Positions 32,869-40,761 of a stretch of DNA of 54,469 nt are shown piece by piece. This DNA is from Synergistaceae bacterium (GTDB lineage: Bacteria > Synergistota > Synergistia > Synergistales > Synergistaceae). The notes beneath the pieces were generated by a model, which was given only the letters and a program-made list of their open reading frames with translations, did no database searches and had not been told where the DNA came from. The stretch covers positions 1 through 54,469 of the forward strand of contig JAITOY010000055.1 of NCBI GenBank assembly GCA_031289775.1. The letters are read 5' to 3'. The first letter of the stretch is position 1, and each line of letters opens with the position of its first letter. The position numbers were made by a program, and so were the translations under genes.

Positions 32869-33772
32869 CTTCGGATTCCTCCTCTTCCATCAATTGCGGC
32901 AACGTGACGAGCTTTACTCCTTTTTCCGCGATCACGTCCGTAGAAAGCCCTTCCAAAAAAGCAACGGTCTCCGGTCTGAGGTGGCAGATCGCGATGTACT
33001 TCCCATATTTTTTTGCGGCGCCCACCGCATACTCCATCTGTGAGGCGATTTTGAGCCGGTCAGATTCGTTGTCCAAAAAACGCGAGTTTCTCGCCGTCTT
33101 CAGACCTTTTTCCAATGCTGCGTCGTAAGCGACGGATTTCGTGGTTGTCCTGCTGTCCATGAAAAACAATCCTCGCTCCAGAAGAACATCCATCACTGCT
33201 CTCATCAGGTCGATGTCCGCAGTTGCCTTCGAACCTCTGTGATTGTTCACGCCCCACGCGCCAGGCAGTGAGTCTAACACGGGCGTCATGGCGTCACGCA
33301 CAGACTGCGCGTCCATGCCTACGCCTATGCAATAAAGCATCGGATCCCCGGCCTTGCCGTCCGGGTCAGGGTCTGCCTGCATCGGCAGGTGCAACAGGAA
33401 CGGTATCTCCGACTCCTTTAGAAGATCAGCCGTCTCGGTGCTGAATCTCAGCTTCGGCAATATCGCCCACGTCAACGTGACGTCGAGCGAAACCACTCGA
33501 CGTGCCATAGCGAGGTTTCCGCCACAGTCGTCGAGGACAAGCGCGAGAAGCGCCATATCCGGCGACCTCGGGACGATGTCGCCGCTAACGTCGCCCGTTG
33601 TTTCCGGCGCATTGTCCGTCTCTGGCGGATCTGTCTCGCCCGCTGAAGATACGTCGCCCGAGACAGATCCGACCTCGGTGACCTGTGCGGGCTCAAACTC
33701 CGGCGTCGGCTGCGTTGCGTCATCTTTGGCGACATTTATGGCGTAAAAGCTGATCGCGACGCAGATCGCCAA
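32861..33772 (-). CDS. Divergent polysaccharide deacetylase family protein (YibQ-like)
   Basis: A protein of about 303 residues with an N-terminal signal/anchor, a low-complexity Thr/Glu/Pro linker (22-68) and a DUF610 deacetylase-like barrel. The barrel has LALVLDDCGGNLAMARRV, AILPKLRFSTETADLL and LHLPMQADPDP, then GVNNHRGSKATADIDLM and FFMDSRTTT. YibQ proteins occur with EnvC and Ctp in envelope operons. The first ordinary start is a TTG at 33772 in the middle of the hydrophobic segment without an RBS; the frame extends to 33835, adding REARKGR-type charges, so an unusual start is possible there. Confidence 0.8.
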   Translation of the reverse strand: MAICVAISFYAINVAKDDATQPTPEFEPAQVTEVGSVSGDVSSAGETDPPETDNAPETTGDVSGDIVPRSPDMALLALVLDDCGGNLAMARRVVSLDVTLTWAILPKLRFSTETADLLKESEIPFLLHLPMQADPDPDGKAGDPMLYCIGVGMDAQSVRDAMTPVLDSLPGAWGVNNHRGSKATADIDLMRAVMDVLLERGLFFMDSRTTTKSVAYDAALEKGLKTARNSRFLDNESDRLKIASQMEYAVGAAKKYGKYIAICHLRPETVAFLEGLSTDVIAEKGVKLVTLPQLMEEEESEGE

Positions 33773-33860
33773 TAAGAATAGTAAAAACAGAGATTCGGAA
33801 CGACCTTTCCTCGCTTCTCGTAAGGGACTGTTAATTTTTAATCACCAACCGCGTCTGCTC

Positions 33861-35048
33861 TTATTTTTTTGGCGCCAGAAGCACGTTTTTCATCACCCCG
33901 AGCGCCTTCTGGAGCTGGGCGTCATCGTCCTTTTCGATCGCTGGGCCCCCCTCGACCGCGTAGTCTGGAACGAGTCCTTTGTGGTCGATGATCTTTTCGG
34001 ACGGGGTCGTATAACGCGCTATGGTCACGAACATTCCAGTGTTGTCAGGCAGGTTGAAGAGAGACTGCACAGAACCCTTCCCGTAAGTCTTCATGCCCAC
34101 GAGCGGGCCCCTCCCTCTGTCCTGGATAGCGCCTGCCACGATCTCAGAGGCGCTTGCGCTGCCCTCGTTCACAAGCACAACGAGAGGAAGGCTCGTCGCT
34201 TTGCCCTCCTCAGCGAACAGGGCGTCGTCGAATCGGCTTATCCTTCCCTTCATACTGACGACGAGGCCGCCGTCCAGGAACTGCGAAGCTACGTCCACGG
34301 CGATGTTAAGCAGGCCTCCAGGGTTATTGCGCATGTCGAGGATCACGCCGGACGCGTTTTTAACCTTCGCGTCGCGGAGAGCGCCTTCGAGCTCCGAGGA
34401 GGTTTTGTGATGAAAGTTGTTGAGTTTGATATAAGCTATTTCGCCCAGCATCTCAAGGCGCACCGTCTTGATGTTTATGACCTCGCGGGTCAGGTCGAAC
34501 TGGAGAAGCTCGTTTTCGCCAGTCCTTCTCATCCACACATTGACCGTCGTGTTCGCTTGGCCTCTGAGCATCTTCACAACTTCATTCTGTTCCATTCCTA
34601 TGATTACTTTTTCGTCGATCTTCACTATCTCGTCCAAAGGTTTGACGCCGGCCCGGGCGGCAGGCGTGCCCTCTATCGGGCTCATGACCAGAATCTTGCC
34701 GTCTCTCTGTCCGACGTACATCCCAAGTCCGCCGTATTCGCCCTCCATCTCCATGTTTTCCTCGTCGAGCTGCTCCGGTTCGACGAACCTCGTATACGGG
34801 TCGTCGACGGCCGCTACCATGCCCTTCATGGAGCCAAAAAACAATTTTTCCTCGTTCGGTCTTTCGCCGTCTACAAAATACATCTCTATGATGTTGCGGG
34901 CTTGCCTCATCACGAGAAGGTTCTGTTGGGAGAAAGGAAGAAGACGCGACCACTCGTTGGCCCCGTCAGCCGGCACGGACATAATTACCCCGGTCGCGAT
35001 AACTCCGCCTAAGATCACGCCTAGGAGAACATCCCTGAGTCTCTTCAA
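33861..35048 (-). CDS. Carboxy-terminal processing protease (S41, PDZ)
   Basis: A 395-residue periplasmic/membrane-anchored S41 protease. After one N-terminal hydrophobic segment comes a family region (RQARNIIEMYFVDGE), then a PDZ domain (about 95-180, MSPIEGTPAARAGVKPLDEIVKI). The catalytic part has LDMRNNPGGLLNIAVDVA, NEGSASASEIVAGAIQDRGR with the Ser nucleophile and GMKTYGKGSVQS with the Lys base. The TTG at 35048 has AAGGAG 8 bases upstream. It follows the EnvC gene in the division run and may trim envelope proteins. Confidence 0.92.
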   Translation of the reverse strand: MKRLRDVLLGVILGGVIATGVIMSVPADGANEWSRLLPFSQQNLLVMRQARNIIEMYFVDGERPNEEKLFFGSMKGMVAAVDDPYTRFVEPEQLDEENMEMEGEYGGLGMYVGQRDGKILVMSPIEGTPAARAGVKPLDEIVKIDEKVIIGMEQNEVVKMLRGQANTTVNVWMRRTGENELLQFDLTREVINIKTVRLEMLGEIAYIKLNNFHHKTSSELEGALRDAKVKNASGVILDMRNNPGGLLNIAVDVASQFLDGGLVVSMKGRISRFDDALFAEEGKATSLPLVVLVNEGSASASEIVAGAIQDRGRGPLVGMKTYGKGSVQSLFNLPDNTGMFVTIARYTTPSEKIIDHKGLVPDYAVEGGPAIEKDDDAQLQKALGVMKNVLLAPKK

Positions 35049-35088
35049 AATACACAACTCCTTATAGTAAGCTCTGGTTCCCTGTTAA

Positions 35089-36321
35089 TTAATATTTGTT
35101 CAGATACGTCAGCGGATCTGTTGTGTTTCCGTTTACGCGAACCTCAAAATGCAAGTGGTTGCCAGTGGCTACGCCTGTCGACCCAACTCGGCCGATCTTT
35201 TCGCCCGTCTTGATCTTTGCGTTTTCAGTCGTATCTATTCCTGAGAGGTGCGCGTATACCGTCGTCAGGTTCCCTCCGTGGTCTACTATGACTACCTGTC
35301 CGTAGCCTCTCAGCCATCCCGTGTACAGTATCTCGCCGTCGGCTGCTGCCCTGACAGGGTCGCCCTTGTTGCCGTCGATATCTAGCCCAGTGTGAGTTGT
35401 TCTCGTCTTAAAAACCGGGTGTATCCTGGATCCGTAAGGGCTCGTTATCGCGCCCCTAAGCGGCCAAGCCAGTCTCCCCCCTTTGTAATAAAGGGGCGTC
35501 TCTCCGCCGCGGTTTTGCTGCTGCTGTTTCTTTTTTTCGGAGAGGAGTTGCTGAACCTTCTGCTGCAACTCCTTCGACGCCCTCAGAAGCTCCGCCTGCT
35601 GTGCCTGAAAAAGCGCTTTGTCTTTTCTAACCTGCTGGAGAAGTTTGTTTCGATCCTGCGTCGTCTTCCTGATGGAGTCCTTCTGTTTTTTCAGCTCGTT
35701 GTCGCGAGACTCCAGCTCCGCCTTTTGATTGACGAGATCAGAATGGGCCTTGTCTAGAACCTGTTTTTGGGAGTAAAGATCGTCAATCAGCGCCATATCC
35801 TGTTTGGCGATCTTCGAGAGCATATACTGCGTCGAAAGCGCCTCCTGCGCGCCGGTCGCCGACATTAGGAGGTTAAACTCGGCCATTCCTCCATATTTGT
35901 ACATGGCGACGATCCGCCCGCCCAAGAGGCGTTTCGCCTCGTCGATGTGCTTCGACGTAGAGTCTATCTGGGACAGTATCTCCGTGATCTTGCCCGCGAC
36001 CTGGTTTCGCTTGAGCACCGTGATGTTGAGGAGCTGTTCCGCCTTGCTCATTTTGCTGCTCAAGCTGTTGAGGTCTTTTATGACCTTTTTCTCCTGCTCG
36101 GCGGCCACGTTTTTTTTCTTATCATACTCGTTTATCTGCTTTTGGATCTTCTGTAATTTTTGTTCTTCTTGTTTTATCTCCTTTTCAAGGTTCCCGGTGC
36201 TCGTAGAACCAGTCGCAGGAGCGGCAAACGCGCTCAACGTCGGGAAAATACCGGCGGCAACCGCAAAAAAGAGCGTAAAATACAGTACACGCAAGTTATT
36301 TTTCATATTCATGCCATCCAT
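35089..36321 (-). CDS. Murein hydrolase activator EnvC-like (coiled coil plus M23/LytM)
   Basis: A 410-residue exported protein. A signal peptide (about 10-32, ending SAFAA) is followed by long coiled coils (about 45-265) with many Lys and Glu heptads and QQQQN. The C-terminal LytM domain has RIHPVFKTRTTHTGLDIDGN and HLHFEVRVNG, and both the first HxxxD and the HxH pair are present. A catalytically intact M23 site differs from Escherichia coli EnvC, where it is degenerate. FtsEX lies directly upstream, so it is the predicted FtsEX partner. In-frame ATGs occur at 36321, 36312 and 36306. Confidence 0.9.
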   Translation of the reverse strand: MDGMNMKNNLRVLYFTLFFAVAAGIFPTLSAFAAPATGSTSTGNLEKEIKQEEQKLQKIQKQINEYDKKKNVAAEQEKKVIKDLNSLSSKMSKAEQLLNITVLKRNQVAGKITEILSQIDSTSKHIDEAKRLLGGRIVAMYKYGGMAEFNLLMSATGAQEALSTQYMLSKIAKQDMALIDDLYSQKQVLDKAHSDLVNQKAELESRDNELKKQKDSIRKTTQDRNKLLQQVRKDKALFQAQQAELLRASKELQQKVQQLLSEKKKQQQQNRGGETPLYYKGGRLAWPLRGAITSPYGSRIHPVFKTRTTHTGLDIDGNKGDPVRAAADGEILYTGWLRGYGQVVIVDHGGNLTTVYAHLSGIDTTENAKIKTGEKIGRVGSTGVATGNHLHFEVRVNGNTTDPLTYLNKY

Positions 36322-36370
36322 GTCTCCTTATCGAAAATGTAAAAGTTCTCCCGTGTGACGGAATGAACTA

Positions 36371-37261
36371 CTACAGGGGTTTCATAGCGCGTTTCGTGAA
36401 CGTCTCGACTGCTACGAGGCTCGCGATGAGGCTGACTGTACCGCCAGCTCCCACGAGAATCACCCCCAACTGCATAACCACTACCCCTCTCTCGAGAAAC
36501 GGAAGAAACGGAAGCAATTCCTTTATGCTCTCGGTGATCGCGTTATAGCTGAGAGCTAAAAAAACGCTTGCCCCGAGGGAACCAAGCCCACCGAGTATTA
36601 TACCCTGTATCACGAACGGCATCGCGACAAACGTCGGTGTCGCGCCGACCATCAACATTATACCTATTTCTTCCTCTTTAGAGTAGACTGCTATCCTGAT
36701 CGTGTTAAAAAGTACAACGGCACTCGCCGTTATCGCGACTATCAATATCGCGAGCGAAAATTTGCCTGCGAAGCTCGAAAATTTCGCGAGCTTCTGGGCG
36801 ACCTCAACAGCGTACACAACCTCGGAGACGCCGCTTATCGCCCTCAGGTCGTTTGCCACGGACTCGACGTTGTCCGCCCTGTCGACCCACACCTCGAAGC
36901 TCGGGGGAAGAGGGTTATCGTCAAGCAACGTCACTATGTCAGGTATTCTGCTGTCCAGCACCCTATCGCGCAGTCGCTTCAGCGCTTCATCCTTCGTCAC
37001 GAGATCCGCTTTCGTAACGTGTGGAAGCGCGCGAACTCTTGGCAGCAGAATGTCCGCCGATATTTCCGTCGCAAGGTACGCCTGTATGCTCAGTTCCCCC
37101 TCGAGAACGCCTACGATGTGCCTCGCGTTCAGAACCAAAAGCACGCTCGCGCCTATGAGGTAAAAAACAGCCATCGACGTCAGGATTGTCAGGAGCGAGA
37201 GTCCCCAGTGTCTAACTATGAGCCGCGCGGCGTCCCTGAATGTGTACTTAAAGCTCCCCAT
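36371..37261 (-). CDS. ftsX: Cell division protein FtsX
   Basis: FtsX is the membrane subunit of the FtsEX complex, which transmits ATP-driven changes to periplasmic murein hydrolases. The 296-residue protein has one N-terminal helix (about 20-42), an extracytoplasmic domain (about 45-165) and three C-terminal helices (170-290), with the cytoplasmic YSKEEEIGIMLMVGATP loop. It overlaps ftsE by 14 bases and precedes envC by about 50 bases, the canonical order. Confidence 0.92.
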   Translation of the reverse strand: MGSFKYTFRDAARLIVRHWGLSLLTILTSMAVFYLIGASVLLVLNARHIVGVLEGELSIQAYLATEISADILLPRVRALPHVTKADLVTKDEALKRLRDRVLDSRIPDIVTLLDDNPLPPSFEVWVDRADNVESVANDLRAISGVSEVVYAVEVAQKLAKFSSFAGKFSLAILIVAITASAVVLFNTIRIAVYSKEEEIGIMLMVGATPTFVAMPFVIQGIILGGLGSLGASVFLALSYNAITESIKELLPFLPFLERGVVVMQLGVILVGAGGTVSLIASLVAVETFTKRAMKPL

Positions 37262-37943
37262 CCAAATTGTACCTTCCGCGTTTTTCGTCTCTAACTACAC
37301 GCCCAGACCTTATGCCTATCACCCTCTGCCTGTAGGCGTCGACTAAGTACTGGTTGTGCGTCGCCATTATTACTGTCGTCCCGAGGGCGTTTATCGAAAT
37401 TATCAACTGCATTATCTCCTCTGCGGTGTGAAGGTCGAGGTTGCCAGTCGGCTCGTCCGCTAACAGAACCGAAGGGGCGTTAACTATGGCGCGCGCGACA
37501 GCCACCCTCTGCTGCTCGCCGCCCGACAACTGCGGCGGGTATAAAAAACGCCTTCTCCAGAGGTTGACCTGGTCGAGTATCTCTCCGGTGCGCTCCTTGA
37601 CCTCCCTTGGCGGCGCTCCAAGAACCTCCAGGACGAAAGCGACATTTTCGAACACGTTCAGGTGCGGGAGCAGACAAAAATCCTGAAAGATAATACCGAT
37701 ATCCCGCCTGAAGATCGAGAGATCCACTCTGCTTATTTTGCGTAGCGAAAACGAACCAACGGTGATCTGCCCCCTCGTCGGCGCGACCTCCCTCGTTATA
37801 CAGCGCAGAAGAGTTGTCTTCCCCGAGCCGGTCGGCCCCACGAGATAAACGAACTCCCCCTTCGGTATCTCCAAATAAACATCCTCCAAAGCTGTTATAT
37901 CGGGGTAAAAAATCTTACTCACCCCTGAGAAACGGATATCCAT
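37248..37943 (-). CDS. ftsE: Cell division ATP-binding protein FtsE
   Basis: A 231-residue ABC ATPase. Walker A is GPTGSGKTTL (about 38-47), the signature is LSGGEQQRVAVARAIV, Walker B is VLLADEPTGNLD, and H-loop His follows in IMATHN. The ATG at 37943 lies just after AGGAGGTAGCT, whereas an upstream-extended frame lies inside the transketolase gene. It is separated by 2 bases from the transketolase-like C-half gene, so it belongs to the same transcript. Confidence 0.95.
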   Translation of the reverse strand: MDIRFSGVSKIFYPDITALEDVYLEIPKGEFVYLVGPTGSGKTTLLRCITREVAPTRGQITVGSFSLRKISRVDLSIFRRDIGIIFQDFCLLPHLNVFENVAFVLEVLGAPPREVKERTGEILDQVNLWRRRFLYPPQLSGGEQQRVAVARAIVNAPSVLLADEPTGNLDLHTAEEIMQLIISINALGTTVIMATHNQYLVDAYRQRVIGIRSGRVVRDEKRGRYNLDGEL

Positions 37944-37945
37944 AG

Positions 37946-38881
37946 CTACCTCCTGCGCATGGCCCAAACCTGAACCACGTTGTGGACAATTTCCTTGTGA
38001 GTCAGCCCGTAATACTCCTGAATTTCCTTTGGCGTCCCGCTCTGCCCGAAGTTGTCCTCTATCGCCACGCTCCGTGTAGGAACCGTAAAGCTGCGAGCAA
38101 GACATTCAGTCACAGCGCCGTACAGGCCAGCTATCTTCGTGTGTTTTTCTGCCACGACACAGCACCCCGTCCTGCGCACCGACGCGATCAGCATCTGTTC
38201 TGGAAAGGGCTTTATACTGTAGCAGTCGATTATCTCCGCGTTTATGCCCTGAGACGCAAGCACGCGCGATGCGGAGAGAGCCTCGCTCACCATTATACCG
38301 CAAGCGACTATCGTGACGCCGTCGCCCTCAGTTAGAAGCCGCGCCCCACCGACAGAGAAGTCGCAGTCTGATGACTCATAAATGTCGGGCGATTCGGCGC
38401 AAGATAACCTCATATACGCGGGCCCGTCGCGGTCGAGAAGCGCCCTCGCCAGCCTGTACGCGCTGTTCCGATCGGAAGGCGCCAGCACCGCCATGTTCGG
38501 CAAGACCCTCATGAGAGCGAAATCCTCCCACATCTGCCTCGACGCTCCGTCGCGATCAAGAGTTGCGCGATCATGAGCAGATAATATCACTACTTTTAAA
38601 TTCGGAATAGCCACAGATTCACGAATTTGTTCATAAGCGTTCGCTACAAAAAGCGGCGACAGGGGAATGGAAACGAATACCGTCCTTCCAGCGAGGGCGA
38701 GCCCAGACGCGATCAGTATAGCGTTCTGCTCAGCCGGGCCGACCCTGATGCTCGATGCGCCAGGACTGCCGTTTCCCAGCACATCCCACAGCTCGATCAC
38801 ACTGACGTCCGACCGTTCGCCGCGAATGGCGCACAGGGCGTCCATACATCCGTCGTAGCTTCGGCCGAGGGCGGCGTTCAT
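37946..38881 (-). CDS. Transketolase-like protein, C-terminal half (eroded)
   Basis: A 311-residue chain equivalent to the pyrimidine-binding and C-terminal domains of transketolase. The catalytic Glu is retained in VGPAEQNAILIASGLALAGR. However, the canonical GEDGxTHQ motif reads DRDGASRQMWED, so the donor-binding His is Arg. The C-terminal region has DCYSIKPFPEQMLI and EKHTKIAGLYGAV. The ATG overlaps the stop of the N-half (ATGA) after AGGAGG. With the N-half it forms a two-chain enzyme or pseudoenzyme in the cell-division run, distinct from the full-length enzyme at 4040. Activity is doubtful. Confidence 0.85.
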   Translation of the reverse strand: MNAALGRSYDGCMDALCAIRGERSDVSVIELWDVLGNGSPGASSIRVGPAEQNAILIASGLALAGRTVFVSIPLSPLFVANAYEQIRESVAIPNLKVVILSAHDRATLDRDGASRQMWEDFALMRVLPNMAVLAPSDRNSAYRLARALLDRDGPAYMRLSCAESPDIYESSDCDFSVGGARLLTEGDGVTIVACGIMVSEALSASRVLASQGINAEIIDCYSIKPFPEQMLIASVRRTGCCVVAEKHTKIAGLYGAVTECLARSFTVPTRSVAIEDNFGQSGTPKEIQEYYGLTHKEIVHNVVQVWAMRRR

Positions 38882-39705
38882 TCTGCGTCGCCTCCTATAT
38901 TTATCCCCATGTCCAAGTGCGACAGCGCGTTCTCGACGTCGTCGGCGGAAATAGGGCGCTCGGATCCGCCTATCCCTGGCAGCGCGTTGAGGTCGAACTG
39001 CGTTCTGACTATCACCGCCGCCGGACCGTCCCGAAGTGTCGCCTCCGCAAACGCGTACTCCATGGAATTGAAATCGTGACCGTCCGCAGCTGTCGTATGC
39101 CACCCAAATGCGCCGAGCCTTCGCTCTATGGCCGCGGCATCGAGGATTCCGAGCGAGACAGAGTCCTCATTCGGCGCCGCTGCGCCTATTACGAGGACGA
39201 TGCCGCCATCGCAAGAAGATGAGGCTTCGGAGAGCGACTCCCAGACGGCGCCGTGAAACAAGGCGAGCGTGTCCATAATGCAATACACCAGCGAATTTAT
39301 GCCGTCGCAGCGAAGCGCGGCGGAAAGACCAAGCGCTATACCAAGCCCGCTTGTCCCTCCAGGGGCGTCCACCCCTGGCGTCCGGATGTCAGGATAGCCC
39401 TGAAGCGTCGCGCCAAGCCTGCTATAGCTCCACAGCTCCTCCCTCTCGAAAAACCCCCTGCGCGCGAGGCACGCGTAAAGCGCCGGAGAGGCGGCTGGAT
39501 CGCTCAGGACAAGCCTGTCCCGGTCGAACCTGTTTCGCTCGTCAGGGAAAATTTTCATGCGCTCCCAATATAGATAAACCAACAGATCCGTCAGCGCGAG
39601 AGCCGACGGCAGACCATGCAACCGCGCAACTCCAGACATGCGCACAACGTCCTTCCGAACCTCAAGAGCGACTCGCTCCAACTCGCCCTTTCTGGCTTCG
39701 TCCAT
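38878..39705 (-). CDS. Transketolase-like protein, N-terminal half (eroded cofactor site)
   Basis: A 275-residue chain equivalent to the pyrophosphate-binding half of transketolase. The fold is recognisable (RDRLVLSDPAASPALYACLA, GGTSGLGIALGLSAAL, FHGAVWESLSEA). Canonical SKGH reads SDPA, QGHP reads QGYP, GDGE reads MDTL, and the DNN metal segment reads GAA. Thus several thiamine-diphosphate and Mg contacts are lost, although one Asp and an N-terminal His remain. It starts directly after the CsaB stop (TAA then ATG) and overlaps the C-half, so the three are coupled. Likely non-catalytic or altered in specificity. Confidence 0.85.
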   Translation of the reverse strand: MDEARKGELERVALEVRKDVVRMSGVARLHGLPSALALTDLLVYLYWERMKIFPDERNRFDRDRLVLSDPAASPALYACLARRGFFEREELWSYSRLGATLQGYPDIRTPGVDAPGGTSGLGIALGLSAALRCDGINSLVYCIMDTLALFHGAVWESLSEASSSCDGGIVLVIGAAAPNEDSVSLGILDAAAIERRLGAFGWHTTAADGHDFNSMEYAFAEATLRDGPAAVIVRTQFDLNALPGIGGSERPISADDVENALSHLDMGINIGGDAE

Positions 39706-40761
39706 TTATTCTTCCTCCAGGATCCGACTCAACGCGTCTTTAAAAGCCTCATACAGCGCCCGATAAACCTCATCGTGATCAGGTTGTTTTTTATCCTCAA
39801 AAAACGCTTTTGTCAAGAGTCTCATTATATCAGAGTATTCAGTGATTCCGCTGAATTTGGGGCACAAGACGCCCCATTCTTCCGCGAAACCGGCAACTTT
39901 CGGATCGTAGGGGGCGAGTGCGAGCCGCAGGCCGCGCTTAACGGACAGAACTCCGAAATGAAGCCTCATCCCAACTGCGGCGAAGGCGTCCCGAGAGACA
40001 TCCTCGAAATCTGAAAGTGTTTTTATGGATAGGATCTCGCATGGCGGCAGTTCGCCGGACGCGAGAAACTTTTCCAACTCTGAGACGTCCTCGTCGGCGA
40101 GGGCGATCCCCCTGACGCGCAACCCGTTAGCGTCACAGGCCCTTGCTGCCTTCAGGACACGTTCCGCTGGTTCCGCGTCACTTTTCACTGGCCGGACGTT
40201 TATGAGCACGACACCATCTTCGCACCGGGCGACCGCGGGAACGGATATCCCCATGACGAGATCCGGCGTCACTGACGCCGCGAGGCCAAGCGACCGGGCC
40301 TCGACGAGGGAGGGATCGTCGCGCACGGAAAGATATCGACATCTTCCGAGGGCGTCCTTTGTAATCCGCCTCGAAATGAAACGAGACAGCGGGCCGATCG
40401 ACTGACTTATAGCCCCGACGGCGCAGGACGAAAAAATCGCCCGTCTGACGAGGGCCCAGTAATAAAAACAGGATCCAAAACTGCTGGAGTCCTGAAAAAT
40501 ACCGCCCCCCGCCAAAAGCATCGCCCTTGACGACGAAAGAGCCAACGCGAGCGATTTCGACGAGAGACCGCGCCCAAACGCCTCAATTCCAAGGACGCGA
40601 TTCGATTCATCCGGGTTCCCGGACAAGATGGCGATCCTTTCTTTTTTTATACCGCACTCGACGAGAAGGTTGACGGCGCTCGTGGAAAGCAGCTCGTCTC
40701 CAAGATTGCCGAAGCCGTAATAACCGGCCAGGAGGACGTCGAATTTTCTCGACGCGGCCAT
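39706..40761 (-). CDS. csaB: Polysaccharide pyruvyl transferase CsaB-like
   Basis: CsaB attaches pyruvate ketals to secondary cell-wall polysaccharide, creating attachment sites for S-layer-homology proteins. The 351-residue protein has the pyruvyl transferase pattern GYYGFGNLGDELLSTSAVNLL, LLAGGGIFQDSSS, SQSIGPLSR, YLSVRDDPSLVEARSLG and VGMRLHFGVLSVKRG. It overlaps DUF5693 upstream and abuts the transketolase-like pair downstream. Its presence suggests an S-layer or outer-envelope anchoring role, as in other diderms with SLH proteins. Confidence 0.85.
   Translation of the reverse strand: MAASRKFDVLLAGYYGFGNLGDELLSTSAVNLLVECGIKKERIAILSGNPDESNRVLGIEAFGRGLSSKSLALALSSSRAMLLAGGGIFQDSSSFGSCFYYWALVRRAIFSSCAVGAISQSIGPLSRFISRRITKDALGRCRYLSVRDDPSLVEARSLGLAASVTPDLVMGISVPAVARCEDGVVLINVRPVKSDAEPAERVLKAARACDANGLRVRGIALADEDVSELEKFLASGELPPCEILSIKTLSDFEDVSRDAFAAVGMRLHFGVLSVKRGLRLALAPYDPKVAGFAEEWGVLCPKFSGITEYSDIMRLLTKAFFEDKKQPDHDEVYRALYEAFKDALSRILEEE

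Noticed and set aside
33981-35012. A 343-codon plus-strand frame opposite ctp
   Set aside because: Antisense to an intact S41 protease and rich in His and Arg like other mirror frames.
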